From positions 1-64,000 of IMG/VR virus record IMGVR_UViG_3300043773_002340: 64,000 nt of DNA. One strand, 5' to 3'. The notes under the pieces were generated by a model. That model did no database searches. It was given only the letters and a program-made list of their open reading frames with translations, and was not told the origin of the DNA. Each line of letters begins with the position of its first letter. Within the stretch, counting starts at the first letter, position 1. The DNA comes from a virus. The translations under genes were made by a program, and so were the position numbers. Positions 16,519 to 26,100 of this stretch are shown here, in pieces.

Positions 16519-16531
16519 GTGTAGGGTGGTG

Positions 16532-16556
16532 AAAGAGGGGGAACCGAAGCTCCCCC
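16532..16556 (-). terminator. Rho-independent terminator with UUCG loop
   Basis: On the minus strand GGGGGAGC-TTCG-GTTCCCCC is followed by TCTTTC. The eight-pair stem with a C(UUCG)G loop lies just after the 54-residue gene and before the terminator-like gene. The T-run is short, so termination may be partial. Confidence 0.75.
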
Positions 16557-16563
16557 ATCATTC

Positions 16564-16728
16564 TCAGAATGTACCGCAGTTGATAATGCCGGGGATGTTG
16601 GCGGCATTCACTTCGATTTTTCCGTTTTCGGTGATGTAGAGGCCGTCGCCCATCTGCATCGGGCCGTTCTGAGTGTAAATCTCGTATTGAGCGAGAGATG
16701 GAGCTGGGGGAACTGTAGGAACTGCCAT
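16564..16728 (-). CDS. 54-residue protein with C-terminal INCGTF motif
   Basis: This short gene starts at an ATG five bases after the stop of the collar fibre gene and ends just before a terminator. The product begins MAVPTVPPAPSLAQYEIYTQ and ends GLYITENGKIEV...INCGTF. The last 30 residues match the C-termini of two other fibre-array genes, at 34646-34870 (FDCGVF) and 42016-42573 (VDCGSF). All share the pattern: Gly-Leu/Val, a hydrophobic strand, then [ND]CGxF. Each lies next to a long fibre gene. A structural or assembly role in attaching or folding fibres is inferred from this linkage. The conserved cysteine-glycine suggests a packed or disulphide position. Confidence 0.75.
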   Translation of the reverse strand: MAVPTVPPAPSLAQYEIYTQNGPMQMGDGLYITENGKIEVNAANIPGIINCGTF

Positions 16729-16733
16729 GATAA

Positions 16734-18386
16734 TTACTTGATGCGCATGATGAACTGAACGGCCATGTTGACGGGGACCGTCTCATCGGAACCGCCTTCG
16801 GTGGAGGTGTAGGGAAGGCTCGCCCAAACGTTTCCGCTGGAAGTCAGACCGCCGAGGAAGCCGGTTCCGGGGTTACCCGAGCCCAGGGTGTCAAACGAGT
16901 TCCTCCACTGCGACTGAAGCGGAGTTCCGTTCACGTCCAGAAGTTTGTGATTGTGGCTACGGAACGCATCCACTTGGGTGCTACCGGGAAGACGCCCGGC
17001 TGTTCCAGCTTTGGTGCCATTCGATTCGTTCACAGTCCCGTTCTGGTCGCAACCACGCAGGAACAGACCGCGATAATCGGGGATCTTGAAAGTGGTGCCG
17101 CTGCTCGATCCGTAGGTGGTGCCGATCAGCGCGAAGAGTGTGGCATACGTGGTCCGGTCAAGGGATTGACCTTCGCAACGTGCCCAGTCACCGTAGGTCG
17201 GAAGAACACCGGTAGGCATCGTGAGAATCGCAGCCAGCGGAAGCAGCTGTGAAGCCAAGTTCGCACCATTGACGGTGGCGTCATTGGCGGAGGCCAGCTT
17301 GAACTTGCCTTGGACGTCCAGGGTTGTGCCAGCGGCAAAAGTGGTGGTCTTGAGGCCGGAGAAGCTGTTGTCGTCGGAGAAGTTGGCTGCTGCGGAGAAC
17401 GTGGCAGGCTGTGTGAACGACGAGGCGGCTTGAACCACCATGCTGTCGCCACCAGCAGCAGTTCCCACGTTCAGGGACTGAGCGACGCTGAGGATGTTGG
17501 ATGTGATTGCACCAACGAAGCTCGAGGTGCTGGACACAGCCAGAGTGCCGAACGAGCCGGAAGCACCAGTCACAGCAGCAGTCGCTGTCACGGCACCTGT
17601 CACGATCACGCTTCCGTTGGAAGTCACGCCGGAGCAGGAAACAGAACCACCGGAGACGATGGCGCCCGTGGCGGTCAGAGTGTCGCCGAAAGTGACGGCT
17701 CCGTCCACATTGAGCTCGCCCTCAATCTGGGCGCCACCACCACTCAGAATCGACAGGGCATCTGCGTCAGCCAGGCCAGTGTCAATGATGACCTTGCCGC
17801 CGATGGGCCCGCCAGCTTGGTCGTACTTCTGAGTGTCGAGCTCTTGAATAGCCGACTGAACATTCGTGGAGGTGATGTCACCAGTTGGGACCACGGTCAC
17901 ATTCTGTGCCGGAATGGTCACGCTGCTCTGGTTGATCAGGCTCCAGCCGTTGCCAGTCGAGATGATCCAGTCACCCACTTCGGCATCGCCGGTGGGAGCG
18001 GGAGGAGTCATGGTGCCGCCGACTTGGACGAGCACGTAGACGTCGGTGTTGCCAGCAGCTGATGCAGGCAGGGGGTCGCCCGCTGTGAGACCTGCGGTGA
18101 TGCCAGCGGCAGTGGTAGCTGTGACTTCGTTGATGATGGCGTCGTAGAGGCCGCCAAGGATGGCGGAACCGTTAACTGGGGAGGCGTTAAAGATCGCCTG
18201 CTGCCAACCTTGACCGGTGATGATCGCCGGGCCAATCACATTACCCAGGGTGTCCAGGTAGTTGTTGCCGCCGTTTCCGAGATATACGTATCCATCAGAG
18301 AGGTTGTAAGCGACCTGGCCGGGAAGAAGATCCCCGGGCAGATTGCCCGCGCTCAGACTGTGGAGGTTTTGAATAGTTGTTGCCAT
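16734..18386 (-). CDS. Tail fibre with tail-collar domain
   Basis: The product is 550 residues. The docking-type module is at about 10-50 (SAGNLPGDLLPGQVAYNLSD, YLGNGG). A region at about 60-190 resembles the start of the larger fibres (VGDWIISTGNGWSLINQ). A repetitive Ala/Thr/Val beta shaft follows (GSVSCSGVTSNGSVIVTGAV), and from about 390 there is a tail-collar domain (WARCEGQSLDRTTYATLF, FKIPDYRGLFLRGCDQNG, FRSHNHKLLDVNG). The collar is paralogous to that of the 1041-2603 product. The leader holds GGGTAAAA, a shared 12-mer and a 13-base palindrome. It probably forms a trimeric short-fibre-like receptor-binding protein; the target is unknown. Confidence 0.9.
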   Translation of the reverse strand: MATTIQNLHSLSAGNLPGDLLPGQVAYNLSDGYVYLGNGGNNYLDTLGNVIGPAIITGQGWQQAIFNASPVNGSAILGGLYDAIINEVTATTAAGITAGLTAGDPLPASAAGNTDVYVLVQVGGTMTPPAPTGDAEVGDWIISTGNGWSLINQSSVTIPAQNVTVVPTGDITSTNVQSAIQELDTQKYDQAGGPIGGKVIIDTGLADADALSILSGGGAQIEGELNVDGAVTFGDTLTATGAIVSGGSVSCSGVTSNGSVIVTGAVTATAAVTGASGSFGTLAVSSTSSFVGAITSNILSVAQSLNVGTAAGGDSMVVQAASSFTQPATFSAAANFSDDNSFSGLKTTTFAAGTTLDVQGKFKLASANDATVNGANLASQLLPLAAILTMPTGVLPTYGDWARCEGQSLDRTTYATLFALIGTTYGSSSGTTFKIPDYRGLFLRGCDQNGTVNESNGTKAGTAGRLPGSTQVDAFRSHNHKLLDVNGTPLQSQWRNSFDTLGSGNPGTGFLGGLTSSGNVWASLPYTSTEGGSDETVPVNMAVQFIMRIK

Positions 18387-18406
18387 GCTTTCTAGATAGA
18401 AGACTG

Positions 18407-18419
18407 CTTCAATTTGAAG
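18407..18419. promoter_or_regulatory. 13-base palindrome in a fibre leader
   Basis: CTTCAA-T-TTGAAG is an exact inverted repeat with one central base, 20 bases upstream of the ATG of the 16734-18386 fibre gene and downstream of its GGGTAAAA motif. It could be an operator or a weak RNA hairpin. Confidence 0.35.
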
Positions 18420-18444
18420 TTTAAGTGGCTTGTTTGTAAAGTGG

Positions 18445-18452
18445 TTTTACCC
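18445..18452 (-). promoter_or_regulatory. GGGTAAAA junction motif, instance 7
   Basis: GGGGTAAAACC is seven bases after the stop of the 18461-20320 gene and 58 bases before the next ATG. It is followed by CCACTTTACAAA, a 12-mer that also follows instance 8. Confidence 0.6.
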
Positions 18453-18460
18453 CGTGGATG

Positions 18461-20320
18461 TCAATACTCCTCAATCAGCATGGAGCAGTAGTTTGCTCTC
18501 ATAGTCATCGCTCCGCTGATTTCTCGGAGGTTTAAGCCGAAATACTTGCCCTCCATGGCTGCAGTGACAGTGAAAACTCCGGTGCAGCTGGGGACTTCCG
18601 TTTCCCCGGTGTCTCTGTTGTTCGAGAACACGAGGTTTTGCAGAATTGGAAGGGGTGAAACCCAGTCATTACCACCCTGACCAGTGCTGTAAACTAACCC
18701 CCAGACTACGTAAGTAGAGCCGGAAGTAAAGTTATAACCTGCAAGATCTATCGTTGCCTTGTAGGTTCCTGGGCGAATCGTGAACCATGACTTCCCAAGG
18801 TTTTGAACGCCAAATACGAAAGCATCTCCTCTCTGCTCCACTACACTCCACTTCATGTTAGAGTACAGAGGATACCCGTCTGGGGTAGTGATGATTTGAT
18901 CTTGCGTCAGATAGACTTGCAAATAGCTCTTACTACGCCAAGTTGGGGGCGAGCCCGCCCCATTCGAGGTGAGTGCTTGACCGTAGGTTCCCTTGTTGTA
19001 GTTACTGAATGACAGACCGCCAGTCAGAGTATCAAGGGACAAAAAGTGACTGTTGGTGCCGAAAATGGCGATGTTGTTTTGATCTTCTTTCCCGTTATGG
19101 GTGCCAATGACTATCTGGTTATTCTCCACAGTTAACACAGTTCCGGCGCCGTGGCCGACGATCACATTGCCGCTTCCTCCAGTGATGTTTTGCCCAGCGT
19201 TACCACCAACGATCACGTTGTTTAAGGCGGCTCCATTGAAGTTTCTCCCCGCCTGATTACCCACAACAACGTTGCTTTGCGTGGTGGACCCGCCTCCGCT
19301 AAGTTGGCCCCCAGCCAGGTACCCAATGAATACTCCGTTCCCGTTACTTGCGTTGGAGAGGCCCACCGCAGTGGTTTTCACGTTTGTTGTAGTTGAGTTG
19401 GATGTCCAGGCAGTATCAAAGTTAGACGAGCTCGTCTTTGTCAGAATCTGACCAGCAAGGCCACCCAAAGGAACCCCAACCCCATTGGTGCCATTTATAC
19501 CGGCGGGAATAGTGAAGTTCAGGACCGCATTCTGAACCGTCCCCGCATTTACAACTGAAGCCGATGTCCCAGGAAACCCTGTAGTTGTGGTACCAACTGA
19601 TACTGTTGCCGGATCACCATCGGCACCGGCGGGACCAGGGTCACCGTCAGAACCTCTCGGTCCTTGAGCGCCGTTGGCACCTGCAGGACCCGTTGCTCCT
19701 GTCGCACCTGGGGCTCCTGCAGCTCCTGTAGGACCCGAAGGACCTTGAGGACCTTGAGGGCCTCTCAGTTGGCCAAAATCCTCCCAGCCAGTTAAAGTGT
19801 AAATCCAGAGGTCTCCCGTGTCAAGAGTCTGGTAAGCGTACCCTATGGTGCTGGGAGTGGGCAGATTGGCAGCAGTGGGGACAGTTCCTTGAATGTAAAT
19901 CCCAGTTCCTGGTGGGCCCTCTGGCCCTATGGGCCCCTCAGGCCCTCTAGATCCAGCTGCGCCGGTATCTCCCTTAGAGCCGGCTGGTCCTTGTGGTCCA
20001 GCAGAACCTTGAATGCCTGGTGGCCCTTGATCACCGGGAGCACCGTCTTGGCCATCTTGACCCTGTGGGCCGTCCGGTCCTTGAGGCCCAGTCGGGCCCG
20101 GGGGCCCAGGAGTTCCTCCTCCGATACCAAACGTGCCAAACCCCATTCCCGGAGGTGGGTCGGGCAGAATTACATTCCCCTCAGCATCTTTCCTGGTGTT
20201 ACTCCCATCGCCAATAAACTGGTAGTTATCAGCCAAGTTGAAAGCAATTTCACCCGGAAGTAAAGAATTAGGAAGCTCAAAGGGGACTTCACTGCGAAAG
20301 TTCTGAATGTGAAGGGTCAT
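18461..20320 (-). CDS. Collagen-like tail fibre, paralogue A
   Basis: The product is 619 residues. The docking-type module is at 5-60 ([20 protein letters not shown]). Gly-X-Y collagen-like blocks lie at about 70-140 and 190-240, separated by a spacer ([20 protein letters not shown]). A YadA-like beta-roll follows at about 325-430 ([26 protein letters not shown]), then a joint ([15 protein letters not shown]) and a 150-residue C-terminal tip of jelly-roll-like composition. The first 280 residues are nearly identical to the 27091-28917 product while the tips differ strongly, which indicates duplication followed by tip divergence. It is likely a trimeric receptor-binding fibre; collagen-like phage shafts are a known trimeric fold. 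Confidence 0.92.
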   Translation of the reverse strand: MTLHIQNFRSEVPFELPNSLLPGEIAFNLADNYQFIGDGSNTRKDAEGNVILPDPPPGMGFGTFGIGGGTPGPPGPTGPQGPDGPQGQDGQDGAPGDQGPPGIQGSAGPQGPAGSKGDTGAAGSRGPEGPIGPEGPPGTGIYIQGTVPTAANLPTPSTIGYAYQTLDTGDLWIYTLTGWEDFGQLRGPQGPQGPSGPTGAAGAPGATGATGPAGANGAQGPRGSDGDPGPAGADGDPATVSVGTTTTGFPGTSASVVNAGTVQNAVLNFTIPAGINGTNGVGVPLGGLAGQILTKTSSSNFDTAWTSNSTTTNVKTTAVGLSNASNGNGVFIGYLAGGQLSGGGSTTQSNVVVGNQAGRNFNGAALNNVIVGGNAGQNITGGSGNVIVGHGAGTVLTVENNQIVIGTHNGKEDQNNIAIFGTNSHFLSLDTLTGGLSFSNYNKGTYGQALTSNGAGSPPTWRSKSYLQVYLTQDQIITTPDGYPLYSNMKWSVVEQRGDAFVFGVQNLGKSWFTIRPGTYKATIDLAGYNFTSGSTYVVWGLVYSTGQGGNDWVSPLPILQNLVFSNNRDTGETEVPSCTGVFTVTAAMEGKYFGLNLREISGAMTMRANYCSMLIEEY

Positions 20321-20411
20321 TAGTTAGGCCAGTAAACAGAAACTACCACAATTAAAATTCCTTCCGCGAAATTAAAGCTGGGTTTTTGTAAAGTGGACCC
20401 CAATAGGGGGT

Positions 20412-20419
20412 TTTTACCC
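20412..20419 (-). promoter_or_regulatory. GGGTAAAA junction motif, instance 8
   Basis: GGGTAAAAACC lies three bases after the stop of the 20423-21751 gene. A small ACCCC/GGGGT hairpin and the CCACTTTACAAA 12-mer follow in a 91-base leader. Confidence 0.6.
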
Positions 20420-20422
20420 TGG

Positions 20423-21751
20423 TCACAATTGCACAATTTCTGTTACCAGACCGTACTTGATTGTGATGCGTTTGTTGTCAGCGGAGACAAATACGGCCCG
20501 AGGGCCGTCATTGAACCAGCGAGTTGGGCCGTTGCCCCGCCCGCCGCTTGTGGGGTCTTGAATGAGCGGGGCGCCTGGATCACCAAAATTGTTGGGGCCG
20601 AAGGACACAGCACCCATCTTATTGATGCGCATTATGATATTCGAGGAACCCACAATAAACTCCGAATCGAGATCGCCCAAATTGCGAACATAAAATGGAT
20701 CTAACGACCCCAGAAAGACGCAGTTTGAGATTGTCTGGGCCAAAGGGGAGCCAGTGTCAGTGGAGAGACATCCGGGTCCAATCAAAACGTTGTTGATTGA
20801 TGCATTCAGCGCTTTGCCAGTGTCTCTGCCAATAAATATGCTATTGGTGATCACTCCTGTGGAGCTGAGATTCGGACGAGCCTCCTTGCCGATCATTATA
20901 TTTCCGTTGGACCCACTTTTTGTGCCTTGCCCCGCGGCCGACCCTATACAAATGTTGTCCGAGCAGCCATTCACGCCAATCATGGCATTGCCGCCTATCG
21001 CGATGTTGTTTGATCCTGTGGTGTTGTCAAGAAGGGCGCTAAAGCCCATCGCAATGTTGTACTGCCCGGTGGTGTTTGCGGCAAGGGCATTGTAGCCTAC
21101 GGCTGTGTTGCCCACTCCCTGGTTTTTCATCAGCGTGTTCGCGCCGACGGCGGTGCAAAGTGAGAGATTGGTGGCCTGAGACATGCTCAGATCGCCGACG
21201 GCGACGGCGAAGTCACCAAGAGTTGGTGAAGCGGTCGCCGAACCGAGAGTCTGATAGCCGATTCCCACACAATTGTTACTCGTCGTGAGAGTGCTCCCCG
21301 CATTTGAGCCGAGAAGGGTGTTGAACCCGCCAGTTGTGAGACTTTTTCCTGAGTCGAAGCCAACAGACGTGTTGTCCGTGCCCGTGGGCAGGGTCGGAAT
21401 CGTGACGCCGATGTAGGATGTGCGAGTGGCAAAATTTGTCAGACCCTCGATGGGATTGCCCCAAGAGAGCGACCAACCCGAACCGGTATAAACTTTCAGT
21501 TGTGTCTTAAGTGGGTCGCTTGTGTCTATCCAAAACTCACCCGGACTGTTTCCAGGTGAGCCCGCTGGGTTGGAGTTTGGGGCGGTCACGCCCACATACG
21601 GAGGCGCGGCGACCACAAGTGAACCATTGGCGTTCTTGAAGAACAGTCCCGGACTTTCCTCTGAGTAATTCATGAGGACCTCACCAGCTACCATCGTTGC
21701 GGGGTCCGGGCGCTTATTCGGGGTGCTTGACCGTTTGAAAAGGTAGTTCAT
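20423..21751 (-). CDS. Tail fibre with YadA-like beta-roll
   Basis: The product is 442 residues. The docking-type module at 3-50 (FKRSSTPNKRPDP, PGLFFKNANG) is close to that of the 2658-7163 and 1041-2603 products. A module [14 protein letters not shown], also present in the 1041-2603 product, lies at about 62-95. The region from about 110 to 350 is built of head-type repeats (NTSVGFDSGKSLTTGG, NTAVGYNALAANTTG), which in YadA-family adhesins fold into a left-handed beta-roll trimer. The C-terminus ends KRITIKYGLVTEI, similar to the end of the next fibre (IYTVKNGLITSI). The start overlaps the preceding stop (ATGA). It is probably a receptor-binding fibre. Confidence 0.88.
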   Translation of the reverse strand: MNYLFKRSSTPNKRPDPATMVAGEVLMNYSEESPGLFFKNANGSLVVAAPPYVGVTAPNSNPAGSPGNSPGEFWIDTSDPLKTQLKVYTGSGWSLSWGNPIEGLTNFATRTSYIGVTIPTLPTGTDNTSVGFDSGKSLTTGGFNTLLGSNAGSTLTTSNNCVGIGYQTLGSATASPTLGDFAVAVGDLSMSQATNLSLCTAVGANTLMKNQGVGNTAVGYNALAANTTGQYNIAMGFSALLDNTTGSNNIAIGGNAMIGVNGCSDNICIGSAAGQGTKSGSNGNIMIGKEARPNLSSTGVITNSIFIGRDTGKALNASINNVLIGPGCLSTDTGSPLAQTISNCVFLGSLDPFYVRNLGDLDSEFIVGSSNIIMRINKMGAVSFGPNNFGDPGAPLIQDPTSGGRGNGPTRWFNDGPRAVFVSADNKRITIKYGLVTEIVQL

Positions 21752-23172
21752 GCGATAGATGTGATGAGACCGTTTTTGACTGTGTAAATTTTGCCCGAGT
21801 CATCCTTAAATGAGCCGCTTGCCGCAGTGTAACCAGAGGCGGATACTGCGTCTCCAAACACGAACTGTTTTGAAGTTCCATTTGAGACGTATGGCCCAAA
21901 AGAACCCCTTGATCCCAATGGAGATTCCCAAGAGGTGCTCCAGCTGTCTGGATTTCCAGCCGAGGTTCGGGCCTGGATCTCGAAAAACTGATATTCTCTA
22001 TTTCCAGGCCTGTAGAAAGAGGTGAACTCAGTAGTTCCTGACTTAATCACAGCATAGTTAGCAAGTGCAAAGGCACCACCGGCTGAGTCTAAATATGCCA
22101 TTTGATTTGGAGTAGCCGCGATGGATGTGCAATTTATCGTGTTCCACGTCACCCCAACATTATCAATTTTTGTTGGCGCTGGGCCTATGAGGGTGGAGTT
22201 GTAAAGGAAATTTTTGCTGTCTGGGGTAGAATTACCAACATTGTTTCCAATGCACACTGAGTTGCTAATTGAAAAACCCGTAGTCGTACTTGCGAACTCC
22301 ACTTGATAACTGCCGCTTCCGAGAAACACTGAGGTCCCCCAAACACCGTTGTCGCTGTTCGGAGGTCCATCAGACGACGCCCAAAAAGATTTCGCCCCAA
22401 CTACTGTGAATTGTGCTTTGGCTCCGGAAGCTCCGGACTTAACTTTGCCCAAAAGACCCAATCCACTTTTGTATCCAACCACCGTAGCCTCTGACGCCGC
22501 CGATTTGTACTTCGGAGGAGGTGATGACATTCCCATCGCCTCCGCCCCGAGGGCCACATTCGAGGAGTTTGGATACGAGTATTCACCGGTTTGAGCTTGA
22601 GAAAACAAGCCCGACATCGAATTGTAACCAATGGAAATGTTCATATCGACGGGAAGAGCCCCGGCCACGATCGGATTCGCCTGCGCTGAGGAACCGACTG
22701 AGACCGTCCTCTTTCCAGCGGCTCCACTGTTGGCTCCGAGTGACAAAGTGTCTCCCACCAGTGAAGAGCTTGGCGTGGCGAATGTCTGAGGGTTGGAATC
22801 AGGCCCGATCAGGAGAATCTTGTTTGAGTTCTGTTGAAATGACCCGGCCAAGATGTCCGAACTGGGAGTGGGAGACGTTTTTCCCGGCTCTTGAAAGAAA
22901 AGGCCCGGACCGATGCTTCGGCTTGTCGAGAACATGAACTCACTCGACTTGATGGATGTGTCCCGAGGGGCGGGGAACACGAGGCCATTCGTGATGAGTG
23001 AGGGCCCGAAAACTGCCGTGGAAATGGAGGGTGACGGGGCGTCATTGACAGTCTGAAGGGCCATCGCTGGCCTGATCGTGTTCAGGATGAGTTGCCCCAG
23101 GCGAGCCGGTGTTGTGGGTGGGAGAGCGCTGCCTCCTGTCTGGCCCTGTCGAAGAAATTGGATTTTGGTCAT
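21748..23172 (-). CDS. Tail fibre, divergent N-terminus
   Basis: The product is 474 residues. The N-terminus (IQFLRQGQTGGSALPPTTPA) only loosely follows the docking module, but PGLFF appears later at about 90. Degenerate YadA-like repeats cover about 145-310 (TLSLGANSGAAGKRTVSVGS, NISIGYNSM, NVALGAEAMG). A strand-rich tip follows and ends in FKDDSGKIYTVKNGLITSI, matching the end of the neighbouring 20423-21751 product. Both gene ends use ATGA overlaps, so it is translated with its neighbours. The assignment as a fibre or fibre-associated protein is reasonable; the receptor is unknown. Confidence 0.83.
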   Translation of the reverse strand: MTKIQFLRQGQTGGSALPPTTPARLGQLILNTIRPAMALQTVNDAPSPSISTAVFGPSLITNGLVFPAPRDTSIKSSEFMFSTSRSIGPGLFFQEPGKTSPTPSSDILAGSFQQNSNKILLIGPDSNPQTFATPSSSLVGDTLSLGANSGAAGKRTVSVGSSAQANPIVAGALPVDMNISIGYNSMSGLFSQAQTGEYSYPNSSNVALGAEAMGMSSPPPKYKSAASEATVVGYKSGLGLLGKVKSGASGAKAQFTVVGAKSFWASSDGPPNSDNGVWGTSVFLGSGSYQVEFASTTTGFSISNSVCIGNNVGNSTPDSKNFLYNSTLIGPAPTKIDNVGVTWNTINCTSIAATPNQMAYLDSAGGAFALANYAVIKSGTTEFTSFYRPGNREYQFFEIQARTSAGNPDSWSTSWESPLGSRGSFGPYVSNGTSKQFVFGDAVSASGYTAASGSFKDDSGKIYTVKNGLITSIA

Positions 23173-26100
23173 CAGTAGGTTCCGGCGTCGAGATCAGTCA
23201 CCCATGCGGGCACTCCAGTGTTTGACATTTGAAGGACTTGTCCACTTGTCCCGGCCGAGAGACGTGCGGGCACACCGGCAGCGCCTCCATAGATCATATC
23301 CCCCTTACTTTGAATGACGGACGTCTGAACAAACTTGGTCGAGTTCACACCGATGGTCCCTGTTCCCGTGATGGGACTCGGGGTCATCAGGATAGTGTCG
23401 TCGGCGGGAGTCAGACTGATTGGGCTGCCCGGGCTTGATGGGTTGGCCCACACTGGAGTTCCACTGGCACTGACTGTCAGAACCTGACCGTTGTTGCCAA
23501 TGTTCAGGGCCGAGAAAGTGCCCGCGCCAGTTCCATAGAGCAACTGACCGGTGAGAGCAAACGAGCTCTTGGGGATGTATTGAGTGAGCGCAGTGGTGTT
23601 AATGTCGAAGCCTATCACAGGAGCTCTTGCCGATCCTGAGTTGATGATCGGGGCAGTTACCTGGACACTCGAGACAAAGTGATCCGCAGCATTCTTCCAA
23701 GCCGGTTTCCAAGCCTTGTCAGAAGTGAGAGGGAAACTCTGGAAGTCGCCACTCAAAAAGTAGAGTCTGTCAGTGTTGAGCGGAGGCGGGTTAAGATTGG
23801 TTGTGTAGTTGGTGTCACCTAAGGTTGTTCCAGAGGGATATCCATAGGCAATTTGGCCTGCCGAGATAGTTGCGGCATTATTATTCCAATTTAGTAACCG
23901 CTGTTCTTGGTACGGAGTCGAAATCTCAAAGACGAATTCATTTGCGTATTGTGTCGGGGCGAGAGACTTACGGAACGTGATGCTGGGACTATTTTGAAAT
24001 CCGCCAACGTTCGGGTCTCCCCAACTAACAAATGTCGCGGCAGCAGTAGTCCACCCTTGGAGAACCGCTTTATTGCCCGATGTGTTGTTTACTGGAATTC
24101 TTCCAGTCCAGTCGTGGCCGGTGGTGTCAGTGTAGAGCATGCTGCCGGGAGGCCGCCCGTCGTAATCCGGATAGCGAACAACAATGTTGTTGTCAATGGC
24201 GAGGGTGCCAGAGGTCGTGATTGTGCCGCCGATCAGACCGGAGCCGGCTGTGACGCTGGTCACGGTACCAGATCCACCGCCACCACCACCAGTCGAGGCG
24301 ATGGTGAAGTTTCCACTTCCGGGAGTCGTCTCAGTGATCGTGACGTTGGCACCGGCCGTGAGACCCAGAACGCCGGTGTTCTTGATGGTGAAGTTGCCGG
24401 AGTTGTTCGTCAGATCGATGCCCGCACCGGCCGTCAGACCAGCAACGGTCGCGGAGATGCTGCGAGTGTTGCCAGTTCCTGCGACCGCGATGCCGCTGTT
24501 TCCAGCGGTCACGTTGGTCAACACATTCGTGCCAATGTCAAGCGTGACGGCTCCCGCCGCCGAACTCGCCGTGATGTTTCCAGTTGTTCCGGTGATTGAA
24601 GTGACACCCGTGTTTTGAACGACGACCGCGCCAGACGTAGGGGACACACTGATTCCAGCTCCCTGACCAGAGACGGAGAGGACCGAGCTCGCGGCTTGAG
24701 TGTTGACGATCGTGAACTTGCCAGGGCCATTGGGATCCACACGGATGCCAGTTCCGCCTGCGACCTCTAGAACACCGGTGTTTGCCAAAGTGACGACGGG
24801 ACCGGTGCCGGATGTCACAGAGATGCCGGAGCCAGCGGCAGAAGTGATCTGAGTGATTGAGCCACCACCACCACCTCCAGCCGCGGAGATTGTCACCTCG
24901 CCCACGCCAGAAGTTGGGGAGAGGGAGATGTTCGAACCGGCGACCAGCTTCGTGACGCCAGTGCCACCATTCACCGAGAGACTCGCGACACCATTGGTCA
25001 CGGTGACGTCAAGAGTTCCCGGGGTCGCGGAAACGACATTCAGAATGCCGGAGTTGGCGATCGTGGGAGACGGACCGCTCGGGTTTGTGATCGTGATGCC
25101 TGTTCCCTGGGTGAGTGACGTGATTCCGCCACCGCCACCGCCAGTCGCATTCACTTTCCATACGCCACCACCGACATTCTCCACAGTGGTGTTGGTGCCG
25201 TTCTGAAGTTGGACGACTCCGGTGTTGGTCACCGTGCGAGAGTTGCCCGTGCCAGAGACGGTGATGCCGGTCCCCTGTTGTAGGTCGCTCAAAACATTGG
25301 GAGCGGACAATGTGATATTTCCGCCCGCGTTTGCGGCAACGATTGGAGAATTTGCCGCCACGCTCAGCACACCCTCATTGCTGATGGTGAGAGTCGTTCC
25401 AGCGATGTCAGTCGAAATGCCGGGACCGTCGTTGACGTCAGTGATTGGAGCGTTGATAGGAGCGATCCATCGCGGCGCCGCTCCCGAACCCTGCGATGTC
25501 AGGACTTGACCGGCCTGACCGAATTGAGTGTCACCAGAGATGCTCCACGCACCAGCAGAGTTTGAGAAGAAGCGAACTGAGCCGGCGCCAGTCGACAGCG
25601 CGACTGAGTTCGACATTCCTGACGTGCCCTGGTAGGCTCCCACCACCGTGTTGTTCGCACCTGCTCCAATGTTTGTGCCGGCATTCAAGCCAAGAAGCAC
25701 GTTGTTGGTGCCGGTGATGCCAGTCCCACTGCCATATCCGTAGAATGCACCGGTGTTGCCGGTCGCACCATAGACCAGTCCAAAGGTGGTCGGAGTGGCT
25801 GGAGACGCGGACGGGATAGAAGCCCAATTGACGGCGCCGGCCTGAGACACTTGGAGAACCTGGCCGGCTGTCCCCACTGGGAGTTGAGCAGGTCCGCTGG
25901 ACGAACCAATGAGGAGTGTGCCATTGGTGTTATAGAGAGAGGTCGCAACCACCTTGGTGAAGTCAACCTCGAGACCACCAGAAGTGATGATGGGGTTGGT
26001 GCCGCCACCAGAAACGAGCAGACCGTTGTTCGCCTGAATGGCTGTCACTCCACCGCCACCGCCACCACCGCCAGAAGCGCTGATGGTCACCACGCCGGTT

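Noticed and set aside
16490-16786. 98-codon minus-strand frame across the terminator region
   Set aside because: It runs through a terminator and is out of frame with the well-supported 54-residue NCGTF gene. Its composition is Ser-, Arg- and His-rich and shadow-like.
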